Origin: Streptomyces sp. NBC_01116
Lineage (GTDB): Bacteria; Actinomycetota; Actinomycetes; Streptomycetales; Streptomycetaceae
Direction of reading: 5' to 3'
DNA length: 64,000 bases
Assembly (NCBI RefSeq): GCF_041435495.1
Contig: NZ_CP108644.1
Span: 1,364,001 to 1,428,000, forward strand
Part shown: in pieces, positions 8,141-17,500 of the stretch
How the letters are laid out: every line of letters starts with the position of its first letter
How positions within the stretch are numbered: position 1 is the stretch's first letter
Made by a program: the position numbers and the translations under genes
Notes under the pieces: model-generated
What the model was told of the DNA's origin: nothing
Database searches by the model: none
What the model saw: the letters and a program-made list of their open reading frames with translations, nothing else

Positions 8141-8211
8141 CGTCGTACGGTCCGGCCCCTCCGTGTCCCGGCGGCACGTGGCCGCCGGGACACGGAGGAC
8201 GTTCGGAACGA

Positions 8212-8517
8212 TCAGGACGAGAACAGCATCCGGCCGAAGCCCTTCTGGCGGTGGTGGCCGTAGTGCCCACCGTGCCCGCCGTGCTGCGGCGCGCCCCAGG
8301 CGGGGGCGGGGGCGTGGGCGGCCGGCGCGGCCGGGTAGGCCTGCGGGGCGGGGGGCGCGGGCGGGGCCTGCTGGGACCACTGGGACTCCAGGCGGGTCAG
8401 CGACTCCAGTTCGCCGTAGTCGAGGAATATCCCCCGGCAACCGCTGCACTGCTCGATCTGAACGCCGTTGCGGTTGTACGTGTTCATCTGCGCGTGACAC
8501 TTCGGGCACTGCATCAT
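8212..8517 (-). CDS. TFIIB-type zinc-ribbon protein
   Basis: A 101-residue protein. The N-terminal zinc ribbon has CPKC near residue 4 and CSGC near residue 24, followed by RGIFLDYGELE, typical of the small zf-TFIIB (DUF) proteins. A Pro/Ala linker and a Gly/His-rich segment (GGHGGHYGHHRQKG) follow, possibly metal-binding. Two adjacent ATGs (8517 and 8514) are both compatible with the GAGGAG upstream. Function unknown; nucleic-acid or metal binding is inferred from the ribbon. Confidence 0.82.
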   Translation of the reverse strand: MMQCPKCHAQMNTYNRNGVQIEQCSGCRGIFLDYGELESLTRLESQWSQQAPPAPPAPQAYPAAPAAHAPAPAWGAPQHGGHGGHYGHHRQKGFGRMLFSS

Positions 8518-8582
8518 CGGCTCGGCTCCTCGCCCTCGTTGTGCCGTCGCCGGAATGTCTGCCCGGCGGCGGTCCGTTCACC

Positions 8583-9545
8583 CTACGACGCGTGGTCGGC
8601 GGCCAACTCGGGCGGCAGCGTAGCGATTCGGGCACAGGATTCGATCATCAGTTGTTCGAGCTCGTCCGGAACCCTTCCCTCCGCGGCGCACTTGACCAGG
8701 GCGAGCGCCGCCGTCTGCACCGTCAGCGCGCGGGCCGGGACGTCGAGTTCGGGCCAGGGGTCCCCGTCGGCGGGCACCGCCGGTCCCCCGGCGGACCGGT
8801 AGGCGTCCAGGAAGGCGGACCAGTCCTCGGGGGCCAGGAGACCGGCGGCGTACCAGGCGGCGGGCCGGCCGAGGTCCCAGGCCGGATCGCCCGTCCCCGC
8901 GTCGTCCACGTCGATGAGCAACCAGGGCCCGTCCGGAGCGGGATGGCGTACGAGCTGGCCGAGGTGCAGGTCCCCGTGGCACAGGAAGCCGGCCCTCCGG
9001 GCGGGTGCCGGGGCCTCGGCCCGGGCCCAGGCCGGCAGGGCCCGCCAGCCGGCCAGCACGGGCAGGACGGCCGGGTCACCGGGAAGGGCGGCGCGCATCC
9101 GGGCGACGGCTCGCGCGGCCTTGGCCGGTCCACGCATCGGCGGGAGCCGGAACGGCGGCTCCGTCCGGTGCAGGCGGGCGAGCAGCACCGCGGCCTCGGC
9201 CCAGGGGGCCGCCTCGGGGTCGGTGGGGTCGACGGGCGCGCCGAGCGGCCAGAGCGTGACCGGGCGGGCACCGGGACCGGCGGGCGGCGGGACGTCGAGC
9301 GGCGGGAGCAGGATCCCGGAGAGCCGCGGGGCGGCGGCCAGGCCGATCCGGGCCGCCAGCGCCTCGCGGTCGGTGTCGGCGGCGTGGGCCTTCGCGACGA
9401 TCGCGCCGCTGCGGACCACCGTGCCGTCGGGCCGGTCCGCGAGAACCTGCGGCGGCTCGCACACGCAACGCGCCCCGGCGGGGTGGGAAAGCCGGTGCGC
9501 GAGGGCGCCCAGGTCATGGACGGCTGAGGTCTCGGTGGTGGTCAA
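8583..9545 (-). CDS. Aminoglycoside-phosphotransferase-fold kinase
   Basis: A 320-residue APH/choline-kinase-fold protein. The catalytic loop is FLCHGDLHLGQL near residue 190 (HGD present; the usual metal-binding Asn is Gln here) and the metal-binding acidic loop is LLIDVDDAGTGDPAWDLGRPA. The substrate cannot be told. The family includes aminoglycoside, homoserine and maltose kinases. The TTG at 9545 was chosen because GGGGGAG lies 3 bases upstream and no good ATG/GTG fits. The frame remains open far upstream in low-quality sequence that I excluded. Confidence 0.78.
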   Translation of the reverse strand: MTTTETSAVHDLGALAHRLSHPAGARCVCEPPQVLADRPDGTVVRSGAIVAKAHAADTDREALAARIGLAAAPRLSGILLPPLDVPPPAGPGARPVTLWPLGAPVDPTDPEAAPWAEAAVLLARLHRTEPPFRLPPMRGPAKAARAVARMRAALPGDPAVLPVLAGWRALPAWARAEAPAPARRAGFLCHGDLHLGQLVRHPAPDGPWLLIDVDDAGTGDPAWDLGRPAAWYAAGLLAPEDWSAFLDAYRSAGGPAVPADGDPWPELDVPARALTVQTAALALVKCAAEGRVPDELEQLMIESCARIATLPPELAADHAS

Positions 9546-9850
9546 CGGCTCCCCCGGCGGCGGTCGGCCCGGCCGTGGCACCGGTCCCGCCGCGAGCGTA
9601 ACGCGAGGGCCCGCACGGGAGACCGACCGGCCCGGAAGCCGCAGCCCGGGCCGGAGCGCCCGACAGGAAGCCGGGCCGGCCGGTGACGCGTACGTCGGCC
9701 CGGCGGGGGACGGGTGGGCCCGGACAGCGCGATGCCCGGTCAGCTCCCCAGCTGACCGGACAAACGCTGCCGTCCGCCGCACCCCCGTCCCCACGGGGCT
9801 GTTGGCCGGATGTGCGGGTCCGGACCGCTCTTCCGGACCCCGGGCGCCGC
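9546..9850. other. Intergenic region with two hairpins
   Basis: About 305 bases without a convincing gene. Two perfect hairpins are present: 9736-9759 (10-base arms, CCCC loop) and 9816-9840 (9-base arms). The second sits 11 bases beyond the stop of the leftward small membrane gene and is its likely terminator. The rest is GC-rich with nothing recognisable. Confidence 0.55.
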
Positions 9851-10057
9851 TCAGCGCCCCAGCATCACCGCCACGGACGACGCCTGTGTGACCACCGCTT
9901 CCCAGCCGCCGAAGACGACCGCGAGCAGGGCCGCCAGGGGAAGGACCATCGCCGTCGCCACCAAGGGGTGGCGGGTGCCGGACGAACGGGTGCCGAACGC
10001 GGCGTACGCCCTGCGTCCCTGCGTACGGACCATGGTCCGCGCTGCCGTGTCCGACAT
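9851..10057 (-). CDS. Small membrane protein (68 aa)
   Basis: A 68-residue protein. A basic N-terminus (MSDTAARTMVRTQGRRAYAAF) is followed by one long hydrophobic helix (LVATAMVLPLAALLAVVFGG) and a short end. The ATG at 10057 has CAGGAGAGG about 4 bases upstream, a strong Shine-Dalgarno, supporting a real gene despite its size. A hairpin terminator follows. It is divergent from the kinase gene across 616 bases. Function unknown. Confidence 0.65.
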   Translation of the reverse strand: MSDTAARTMVRTQGRRAYAAFGTRSSGTRHPLVATAMVLPLAALLAVVFGGWEAVVTQASSVAVMLGR

Positions 10058-10673
10058 GGTTCCTCTCCTGACCTGATGGGGAGCGGCGGGCGTGTGACCT
10101 CGGGGGACGAGTGCTGCGCCCACCGCTTGACCACAACATTAGGTAAGCGCCGAGTACAGGGCGTCATGCCCGCGTACCGAATACCGGGCCTCCCGGAGGA
10201 TGAGCCGTCGTCGATCGGCGTACTCCCCTGGGTGGAGACGGACCACCGGAGGTTGGGGTCATCCCGGAGGGGACGCCCGGGCCGGTCCGGCACGCTTGCC
10301 GGTGTGCGGCCGGCCGCTCGTGCGCGTGCGCCGGGTGACTTCACTCACGCCCACCGCCCCCGGCGGACGGCCCTCCCCGTGTCCGGGACCCCCCGGGGCA
10401 CCGTCGCCCCGCAGGCCCGGGCGGTGGTCACGGCCTCCGTGACGGCCGCGCCCGGGTGCTCCCCCGGTGATCCAATCTCCCTTGCCCGGTGGCCCTTTGA
10501 GCAGGCCGGTCGGCCGAGGGGCCCGGATCCGCCGTGCCCTGACCCCTCTTCACCTCTCCCGCCCGGCACGGACAATCGAATCCCCGGCGAGGGCGCGGCC
10601 TCTGAGCGCGCCGGGCGCGGGGTACGTAAGCTGTGCCTCGTCAGGCGGACCAGGCAGCGGGGATGGGCAGACG
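10058..10673. other. Gene-free region upstream of the Ser/Thr kinase
   Basis: About 616 bases between two divergent genes. Open frames here are antisense or low-complexity Pro/Arg/Ala sequence without Shine-Dalgarno sites. The AT-richer patch near 10130-10150 may hold the leftward promoter. No repeat or RNA was recognised. Confidence 0.45.
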
Positions 10674-12008
10674 ATGGCGATGATGCGGCTCCGGCGCGAG
10701 GACCCGCGTCTCGTCGGCTCGTTCCGGCTGCACCGGCGGCTCGGCGCCGGCGGCATGGGCGTCGTCTACCTCGGTTCCGACCGGCGCGGCCAGCGGGTCG
10801 CGCTCAAGGTGATCCGGCCCGACCTGGCGGAGGACCAGGAGTTCCGTTCGCGGTTCGCGCGGGAGGTGTCGGCGGCCCGGCGGATCCGCGGCGGCTGCAC
10901 GGCCCGGCTGGTCGCCGCCGATCTGGAGGCGGACCGCCCGTGGTTCGCGACGCAGTACGTGCCCGGACCCTCGCTGCACGACAAGGTCGCCGAGGAGGGC
11001 CCCCTGGCCGCCGCCGAGGTCGCCTCGATCGGGGCGGCGCTCTCCGAGGGCCTGGTGGCGGTGCACGAGGCGGGGGTGGTCCACCGCGACCTGAAGCCGT
11101 CGAACATCCTCCTCTCCCCCAAGGGCCCCCGCATCATCGACTTCGGCATCGCCTGGGCGACCGGGGCGAGCACGCTCACCCATGTCGGTACGGCGGTGGG
11201 GTCACCCGGGTTCCTCGCGCCCGAGCAGGTCCGGGGCGCGGCCGTGACGCCCGCGACGGACGTCTTCTCGCTCGGCGCGACGCTCGCGTACGCGGCGATG
11301 GCCGACTCCCCCTTCGGGCACGGCAGTTCCGAGGTGATGCTGTACCGGGTCGTGCACGAGGAGGCGCAGCTCCACGGGGTGCCCGACGCGTTGGCCCCGC
11401 TGATCAGCGCCTGTCTGGCGAAGGACCCGGAGGAGCGGCCCAGCACGCTGCAACTGTCCATGCGGCTCAAGGAGATCGCGGCGCGCGAGGCGCAGGGGCT
11501 GCACGAGAGCCGGCCGCCCGTCCAGCGCTCCGCCCAGGAGGCCGACCGGCCGACCGGCCGGATGGCCGATCCGTACGCCGATCAGCACACCCGCCGCTCG
11601 GAGGGCCCGTCCGCCTCCCGCCCGCAGCCGGGCAGACGCGGCGCGCCCGCGCGTTCGGGGCCGCCGCGCACCGGTGGCTCGCGCCCGCAGCAGGCGTCGC
11701 GCGACACGACGCGTTCCGGGAAGCGGCCGGGGGCGCCGGCCGGGACGAACGGCCGTCCGGGGACCCGCTCCGGGGGGCGCACGACCTCGGCGGGGCGGCG
11801 TCCCGCCAATCCGCGGCTGCTGCGCCAGCGGCTGGTGGTGTTCGTCGTGGTGACGCTGCTGGTGGCGCTGGGCATCGCGGCGGCACAGGGCTGCCAGGGG
11901 CCCGCGCGTGGGCTGGGCGGGATCGGGACCGGGGTCGAGCAGCAGTACCGGGCGCCGCAGGCACACGCTCAGGCGCAGGCTGTGCGGGTCCCGCTGCGGT
12001 CGTCCTGA
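10674..12008 (+). CDS. Membrane-anchored Ser/Thr protein kinase
   Basis: A 444-residue Hanks-type kinase. The kinase domain is residues 16-275: glycine loop GAGGMGVVY near 25, ATP lysine K45 (VALKVI), catalytic loop HRDLKPSN (D139), DFG at 156-158 and GSPGFLAPE in the activation segment. A Pro/Arg/Ser-rich linker (about 280-385) leads to one transmembrane helix (LVVFVVVTLLVALGIAAAQ, about 387-405) and a short extracytoplasmic tail without a PASTA or other sensor domain. It is a cytoplasmic kinase tethered to the membrane with no visible sensor. Start is the ATG at 10674; its Shine-Dalgarno is weak. Substrate unknown. Confidence 0.9.
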   Translation: MAMMRLRREDPRLVGSFRLHRRLGAGGMGVVYLGSDRRGQRVALKVIRPDLAEDQEFRSRFAREVSAARRIRGGCTARLVAADLEADRPWFATQYVPGPSLHDKVAEEGPLAAAEVASIGAALSEGLVAVHEAGVVHRDLKPSNILLSPKGPRIIDFGIAWATGASTLTHVGTAVGSPGFLAPEQVRGAAVTPATDVFSLGATLAYAAMADSPFGHGSSEVMLYRVVHEEAQLHGVPDALAPLISACLAKDPEERPSTLQLSMRLKEIAAREAQGLHESRPPVQRSAQEADRPTGRMADPYADQHTRRSEGPSASRPQPGRRGAPARSGPPRTGGSRPQQASRDTTRSGKRPGAPAGTNGRPGTRSGGRTTSAGRRPANPRLLRQRLVVFVVVTLLVALGIAAAQGCQGPARGLGGIGTGVEQQYRAPQAHAQAQAVRVPLRSS

Positions 12009-12063
12009 CGCCGAGGCCGACCTGAGCAGTGAGCTGCCCGCGCCCCGGCGCCGGGACCGCGGC

Positions 12064-12882
12064 TCAGCTCTCCGGGCGTCCGGTGGCCACCGCGTAGAAG
12101 GCGACGGCGGCCGCCGCGCCCACGTTCAGCGAGTCGACGCCGTGCGCCATCGGGATGCGGACCCAGGCGTCGGCGGCCATCAGCGCCTGCGTGGACAGGC
12201 CGTCGCCCTCCGCTCCGAGCATCAACGCCACCCGGTCCAGCCGGTGCGGGGCCGCCTCGTCGATGCTGGTGGCCTTGGCGTCCGGAGTGAGGGCGAGGAG
12301 CCGGAAGCCGGCCTCCCGTACCCCTTCCAGCGCCTTGGGCCAGGCTTCGAGGCGGGCGTAGGGGACGGAGAAGACCGCGCCCATGGAGACCTTGACGGAG
12401 CGCCGGTAGAGCGGGTCGGCGCAGTCCGGGGAGAGCAGGACCGCGTCCATGCCGAGGGCCGCTGCGCTGCGGAAGATGGCGCCGATGTTGGTGTGGTCGT
12501 TCACCGATTCCATGACCACCACCCGGCGGGCGGTGGCGAGCAGTTCGTCGGAGTCGGGCAGCGGCTTGCGCTGCATGGAGGCGAGCGCGCCGCGGTGGAC
12601 GTGGTAGCCGGTGACGCGTTCGGCGAGTTCGGGGGCGACGGCGTACACCGGGGCCGGGACCTCGTCGATGACGTCGCGCATGACGTCGACCCACTTGGCC
12701 GAGAGCAGCATCGACCGCATGTCGTACCCGGTCTGCCGGGCCCGGCGGATCACCTTCTCGCCCTCGGCGATGAAGAGGCCTTCGGCGGGTTCGCGCCGTC
12801 GTCGCAGCTCGACGTCGGTCAGGCCGATGTAGTCGCTCAGCCGCGGGTCGTCGGGGTCGTCGACGGTGATGAGTTCTGCCAC
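12064..12882 (-). CDS. SpoU/TrmH-family RNA 2'-O-methyltransferase
   Basis: A 272-residue protein with an N-terminal substrate-binding segment (FIAEGEKVIRRARQTGY) and a C-terminal SPOUT trefoil-knot domain. SPOUT motif 1 is NDHTNIGAIFRSAAALGMDAV, motif 2 is LMLGAEGDGLS and motif 3 is IPMAHGVDSLNVGAAAAVAFY. It uses S-adenosylmethionine to methylate a ribose in tRNA or rRNA; the exact site cannot be read. GTG start at 12882. It converges on the kinase gene. Confidence 0.88.
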   Translation of the reverse strand: MAELITVDDPDDPRLSDYIGLTDVELRRRREPAEGLFIAEGEKVIRRARQTGYDMRSMLLSAKWVDVMRDVIDEVPAPVYAVAPELAERVTGYHVHRGALASMQRKPLPDSDELLATARRVVVMESVNDHTNIGAIFRSAAALGMDAVLLSPDCADPLYRRSVKVSMGAVFSVPYARLEAWPKALEGVREAGFRLLALTPDAKATSIDEAAPHRLDRVALMLGAEGDGLSTQALMAADAWVRIPMAHGVDSLNVGAAAAVAFYAVATGRPES

Positions 12883-12951
12883 AGGGTGATACTGCCTTGT
12901 CCGGTGTGTGGTGCCAACGCCTGGGAGGGAGATAGGTAACCGCGGGTTACT

Positions 12952-14253
12952 TCACGCCTGGCCGTCCGAGCCGTCCCGGCCGGTCCCCGGTGCGGAGTGC
13001 GGGCCGACCGCGACGACCTCGCCGATGACGATCACGGCGGGCGGACGCACGTCCTCGGCGACCGCGCGCTCGCCGACGTCCGCGAGGGTGGCGTCGACCC
13101 GGCGCTGGGCGGAGGTGGTGCCCTCCTGGACGAGGGCGACCGGGGTGGCCGGGTCCTTGCCGTGGGCGATCAGGGCGGCGGCGATGGCGCCGATCTTGTC
13201 GACCGCCATCAGCAGGACGAGCGTGCCGCGCAGCCGGGCGATGGCCGCCCAGTCGACCAGCGAGCGCGGGTCCTCGGGGGCGACGTGGCCGCTGACCACG
13301 GTGAACTCATGGGCCACGCCCCGGTGGGTGACCGGGATGCCCGCCGCCCCGGGGACGGAGATGGTGCTGGAGATCCCGGGGACGACCGTGCAGGGGATGC
13401 CCTCGGCGGCCAGCGCCTGGGCCTCTTCCATGCCGCGGCCGAAGACGAACGGGTCGCCGCCCTTGAGCCGCACGACGGACTTGCCCGCCTTGGCGTGCTC
13501 GATGAGCGCCTGGTTGATCGCCTCCTGGGCCATGAACCGCCCGTACGGGATCTTCGCGGCGTCGATCACCTCGACGTGGGGCGGGAGTTCGTCGAGCAGG
13601 TCGCGCGGGCCCAGGCGGTCGGCGATGACCACGTCGGCCTCGGCGAGGAGGCGGCGGCCGCGCACCGTGATCAGGTCCGGGTCGCCGGGGCCGCCGCCGA
13701 CGAGCGCGACGCCGGGGGCCCGGGTGCGGTGGTGCGGGGCGGCGAGGGTGCCGTCGCGCAGGCCCTCGACGATCGCGTCGCGGATGGCGGCGGAGTGCCG
13801 GGGGTCGCGGCCCTGGGAGGTGGTGGTGAGGACGGCGACCGTCACGTTCTCGCTGCGGCCGGTGGCCGGGGTCCAGGCGGTGGCGGCCTCGGCGTCGTCG
13901 GCCCGCACGCACCAGGTGCGGGTGCGCTCGGCCTCGGCGGAGGCGGCGTCGTTGGCCGTGGTGTCGGAGGAGGCGATCAGGGCGTACCAGGTGTCGGCGA
14001 GGTCGCCGTCCTGGTAACGGCGGCGCTCCCAGCGGATCTCCCCCGCGTCCGCCATCGCCTCGACGGAGGGCGTCGCGGACGGGGAGACGAGCGTGATGAC
14101 GGCCCCGGTGGCGATGAGCTGCGGCAGCCTGCGCTGGGCGACCTGTCCGCCACCGACGACGACGACGCGGCGGCCGTGCAGGCGCAGTCCTACGGGGTAC
14201 GCGGGGTGGTCTGCGCGGTCGGCGTGCTCGGCGTGGTCTGCGTGCTCGGCCAT
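12952..14253 (-). CDS. cobA: Uroporphyrinogen-III C-methyltransferase with N-terminal precorrin-2 dehydrogenase domain
   Basis: A 433-residue CysG-like enzyme lacking a clear separate ferrochelatase. Residues 18-130 form an NAD-binding Rossmann domain (GRRVVVVGGGQVAQRRLP). Residues about 175-420 are the SAM-dependent tetrapyrrole methylase, with VALVGGGPGDPDLITVRG, VVRLKGGDPFVFGRGMEE and GIPVTHRGVAHEFTVVSGH. It makes precorrin-2 for cobalamin (and siroheme, if the dehydrogenase is active). The N-terminus carries an Asp/His-rich HADHAEHADRADH stretch, a possible metal-binding tail. It is upstream of no gene on its strand within 69 bases; bluB-cobT lies on the same strand behind it with its own terminator. 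Confidence 0.88.
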   Translation of the reverse strand: MAEHADHAEHADRADHPAYPVGLRLHGRRVVVVGGGQVAQRRLPQLIATGAVITLVSPSATPSVEAMADAGEIRWERRRYQDGDLADTWYALIASSDTTANDAASAEAERTRTWCVRADDAEAATAWTPATGRSENVTVAVLTTTSQGRDPRHSAAIRDAIVEGLRDGTLAAPHHRTRAPGVALVGGGPGDPDLITVRGRRLLAEADVVIADRLGPRDLLDELPPHVEVIDAAKIPYGRFMAQEAINQALIEHAKAGKSVVRLKGGDPFVFGRGMEEAQALAAEGIPCTVVPGISSTISVPGAAGIPVTHRGVAHEFTVVSGHVAPEDPRSLVDWAAIARLRGTLVLLMAVDKIGAIAAALIAHGKDPATPVALVQEGTTSAQRRVDATLADVGERAVAEDVRPPAVIVIGEVVAVGPHSAPGTGRDGSDGQA

Positions 14254-14408
14254 GGCGGTGCGGGCTCCTCGTGCGGGTGCTGCGTAGGGCCGCTGCGGCG
14301 GTGGAGCGGCTGTGACGTGCGGAAAGCTGAGGTCTGGGTCGGGAACACGATACGGGGTGGGGGGCGCCCGCGGCGGGCCTGTCCCCCCCTGCCCGCCCCT
14401 TCCCGAAA

Positions 14409-14502
14409 CCGGGGCTCCGCCCGGGCCCCTGTCCTCGAGCGCCGGACCGGCTGGATTCGGGGCTCCGCCCCGGACCACGCTCCTCAGACGCCGGAGGGAC
14501 TG
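14409..14502. repeat. Two tandem copies of a dispersed intergenic repeat
   Basis: Each copy has a GGGGCTCCGCC(CC) palindrome, then a C-rich spacer, then CGCCGGA (copy 1) or CGCCGGAGGGACTG (copy 2). The two copies align over about 45 bases with substitutions. They have no terminal direct repeats that would mark recent insertion. Confidence 0.6.
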
Positions 14503-14545
14503 AGTGGGCTGCCGGAGCGGCGGGCCGCGGCGCGAGCGAGGCGAT

Positions 14546-14578
14546 GCCAGGGCGGGGGTCGGAGGCCCCCGCCCTGGC
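14546..14578 (-). terminator. Terminator after cobT
   Basis: Perfect 13-base arms (14546-14558 and 14566-14578) with a 7-base loop, beginning 7 bases beyond the cobT stop on the minus strand. Confidence 0.75.
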
Positions 14579-14584
14579 TTCTCG

Positions 14585-17500
14585 CTACTTCTCCGTCACG
14601 CCCGCCGAGTCGAACGTCGCCACCTCGTGCATCGCGCGGGCCGCGCTCTGCACGATCGGGAGCGCCAGCAGCGCGCCGGTGCCCTCGCCCAGCCGCAGGT
14701 CGAGGTCGACCAGCGGGCGCAGGCCCAGCTTGTTGAGCGCGGCCACGTGGCCGGGCTCCGCGCTGCGGTGGCCGGCGATGCAGGCGGCCAGTGCCTCGGG
14801 GGCGATGGCGCGGGCCACCAGGGCCGCCGCGCCCGCGCTCACGCCGTCCAGGATCACCGGCGTACGCAGGGAGGCGCCGCCCAGGAGGAAGCCGGCCATC
14901 GCCGCGTGCTCCAGGCCGCCGACCGCCGCGAGCACACCGATCGGGTCGGCCGGGTCCGGCTGGTGCAGGTCGAGGGCGCGGCGGACGACGTCGACCTTGC
15001 GGGCGTGCATCTCGTCGTTGATGCCGGTCCCCCGACCGGTCACCTCGGAGGCGTCGGCCCCCGTGTACACGCAGATCAGGGCGGCCGACGCGGTGGTGTT
15101 GGCGATGCCCATCTCGCCGGTGAGCAGGGCCTTGTTGCCTGCCGCCACCAGGTCACGGGCGGTCTCGATGCCCACCTCGATCGCCGCGAGGACCTCTTCC
15201 CGGGAGAGCGCGGGACCCGTCGTGAAGTCCGCCGTTCCCGCGCGTACCTTGCGGGGCAGCAGACCCGGGGTCGCCGGCAGGTCCGTGGCCACGCCCACGT
15301 CCACGACACAGACCTCCGCGCCGACCTGGGCCGCGAAGGCGTTGCAGACGGCTCCGCCGCCCAGGAAGTTCGCCACCATCTGGGCGGTGACCTCCTGCGG
15401 CCAGGCGGTCACGCCCTGGGCGTGCACCCCGTGGTCGCCGGCGAAGATCGCGACGGCCGCGGGCTCCGGGATCGGCGGCGGGCACATCCGGGAGAGCCCG
15501 GACAGCTGTGCGGAGATGATCTCCAGCATTCCGAGCGCGCCGGCGGGCTTCGTCATCCGCTTCTGGCGTTCCCACGCCTCGCCGAGCGCCTTGGCGTCCA
15601 GCGGGCGGATCGCGGAGATCGTCTCCTGGAGCAGGTCGTGCGGCTCGGCGCCGGGCAGCGCGCGGCGGCCGTACGTCTCCTCGTGGACGACCCAGGACAG
15701 CGGGCGGCGCTTGGACCAGCCCGCCTGCATCAGCTCGGGCTCCTCGGGGAACTCGTCGACGTAGCCGACGCACAGGTAGGCCACGACCTCCAGGTGCTCG
15801 GGGAGGCCGAGCGCGCGGACCATCTCCCGCTCGTCGAAGAAGCTGACCCAGCCGACGCCGAGGCCCTCGGCGCGCGCGGCGAGCCAGAGGTTCTCGACGG
15901 CGAGGGCCGAGGAGTACGGCGCCATCTGCGGCTGGGTGTGCCGGCCGAGGGTGTGACGACCGCCGCGGGTGGGGTCGGCGGTCACGACGATGTTGACCGG
16001 GGTGTCGAGGATCGCCTCGATCTTCAGTTCCTTGAACTGCTTCGCCCGGCCCTTGGGCAGCGACTTGGCGTAGGCGTCGCGCTGGGTCTGGGCCAGTTCG
16101 TGCATGGAGCGACGGGTCTCCGCGGAGCGGATGACGACGAAGTCCCACGGCTGCGAGTGGCCGACGCTCGGAGCGGTGTGCGCCGCCTCCAGCACCCGGA
16201 GCAGGACCTCGTGCGGAATCGGGTCGCTGCGGAAGCCGTTGCGGATGTCCCGGCGCTCGCGCATGACCCGCAGGACCGCTTCCCGCTCGGCGTCGTCGTA
16301 ACCGGGGGCGGGCGGAGTGAACGGTTCGGCCTGTTCGGCCTGTTCTGTCGATGCGGCCTGTTCGGTGGATGCGGCCTGTTCGGTGGATGCGGCCTGTTCG
16401 GTGGGTTGCGCGGGCTCGGTGGGCCCTTCGAGCGGCTGTGCCGCCTCAGGCTGCTGCGGCGCCTCGACCGGCTGCGACGCCCCGGCCTGTGCCTGCTGCT
16501 CGGCTGCCTGCGCCTGCTGGTCGTGCTCCAGCGGTTCCGGGAGTTCCGGAGTCTCGATGACCTCGGGGCCGGTGCCGTCCTCGGCTTCCGGCGCGACCGG
16601 GTCGGCCGCTTCGGCCGCCGTTTCCACGCGGGGCTCGGCAGTGGGCTCGGGGGCGGGGGTCGGGGCAGCTTCCTGCTCCGTCGCGGGAAGCTGCTGAGCC
16701 GTCGGCTCCTGCGCCTCCGCGCCCTCCGCTTCCGCCGTCACGGGCTCGGGGGACTCCACGGGCGCCACGGGCTCGGCCGGTTCCGCGGCGACGGGCTCGG
16801 GCTGCACGGGCCCGGGTGCGAGCGGCTCGGCCACCGGCTCCGCCCCTACCGCCTCCGGAGCCACGACGGCTTCCGGAGCGGGGACCGCGTGCGGAACCAC
16901 AGCGGCTTCCGGAGCGGGGACGGCTTCCGGGCTCCCGGCAACCGCTGCCGCCGGGGCGGACTCGGGGGCCGGTTCGACGGGCTGCTCCTGCTCGGGCTGT
17001 GTCACCGGCCCGGGCTGCACCACGGGCTCCACGACAGGCGCGTCCTGTGCCGGGGGCTGAGGTCCGGGGGACGCGGTCTCCATCGGGACGGCCGGCGCCT
17101 CGGGCTCCGGGGCCACGACGGCAGCGTGCTGCGCCTCCACCGGTTCCGACGCCTCGGGCTCGGGCGCGGGCGCGGCCACCTCATCGGCCGGGGCCTGGGC
17201 GGGTGCTTCCGTCAGCGCCTCCGGCCGGGCCGCCTGATCCTCCGGTACGACGACAGGACCGGCCGGGGGCATCTCCGCGGCGGTCGTCACGGGAACGACC
17301 GTTTCTGCCGGGAGGGCCTGCGGGGGCTGCTCGGGCTGCGCACCGGCAGTGGGCTGGGGCTGCTCCGGCTGCTCGATCGGGGGCACCGAAACCGCCGCCG
17401 GGGCGGGCACGGCCACCGGCTCTGCCTGCTGAACCGCCTGAACCGGCGGAGTCGCCCGAACCGGCTCCTCGGCCACGGTCTGCTCGACCACCTCGGGCTC

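Larger units (their letters stand above)
14254..14584. other. Intergenic region with a duplicated dispersed Streptomyces-type repeat
   Basis: 331 bases between cobT and cobA. Its left part should hold the cobA promoter. Positions 14409-14453 and 14458-14502 are two tandem diverged copies of a roughly 45-base palindromic unit beginning CGGGGCTCCGCCC. I recall it as a frequent intergenic repeat in Streptomyces. No cobalamin-riboswitch box was recognised. Confidence 0.6.

Noticed and set aside
10058..10673. Several frames ahead of the Ser/Thr kinase as small proteins
   Set aside because: Low-complexity Pro/Arg sequence without Shine-Dalgarno or conserved features.
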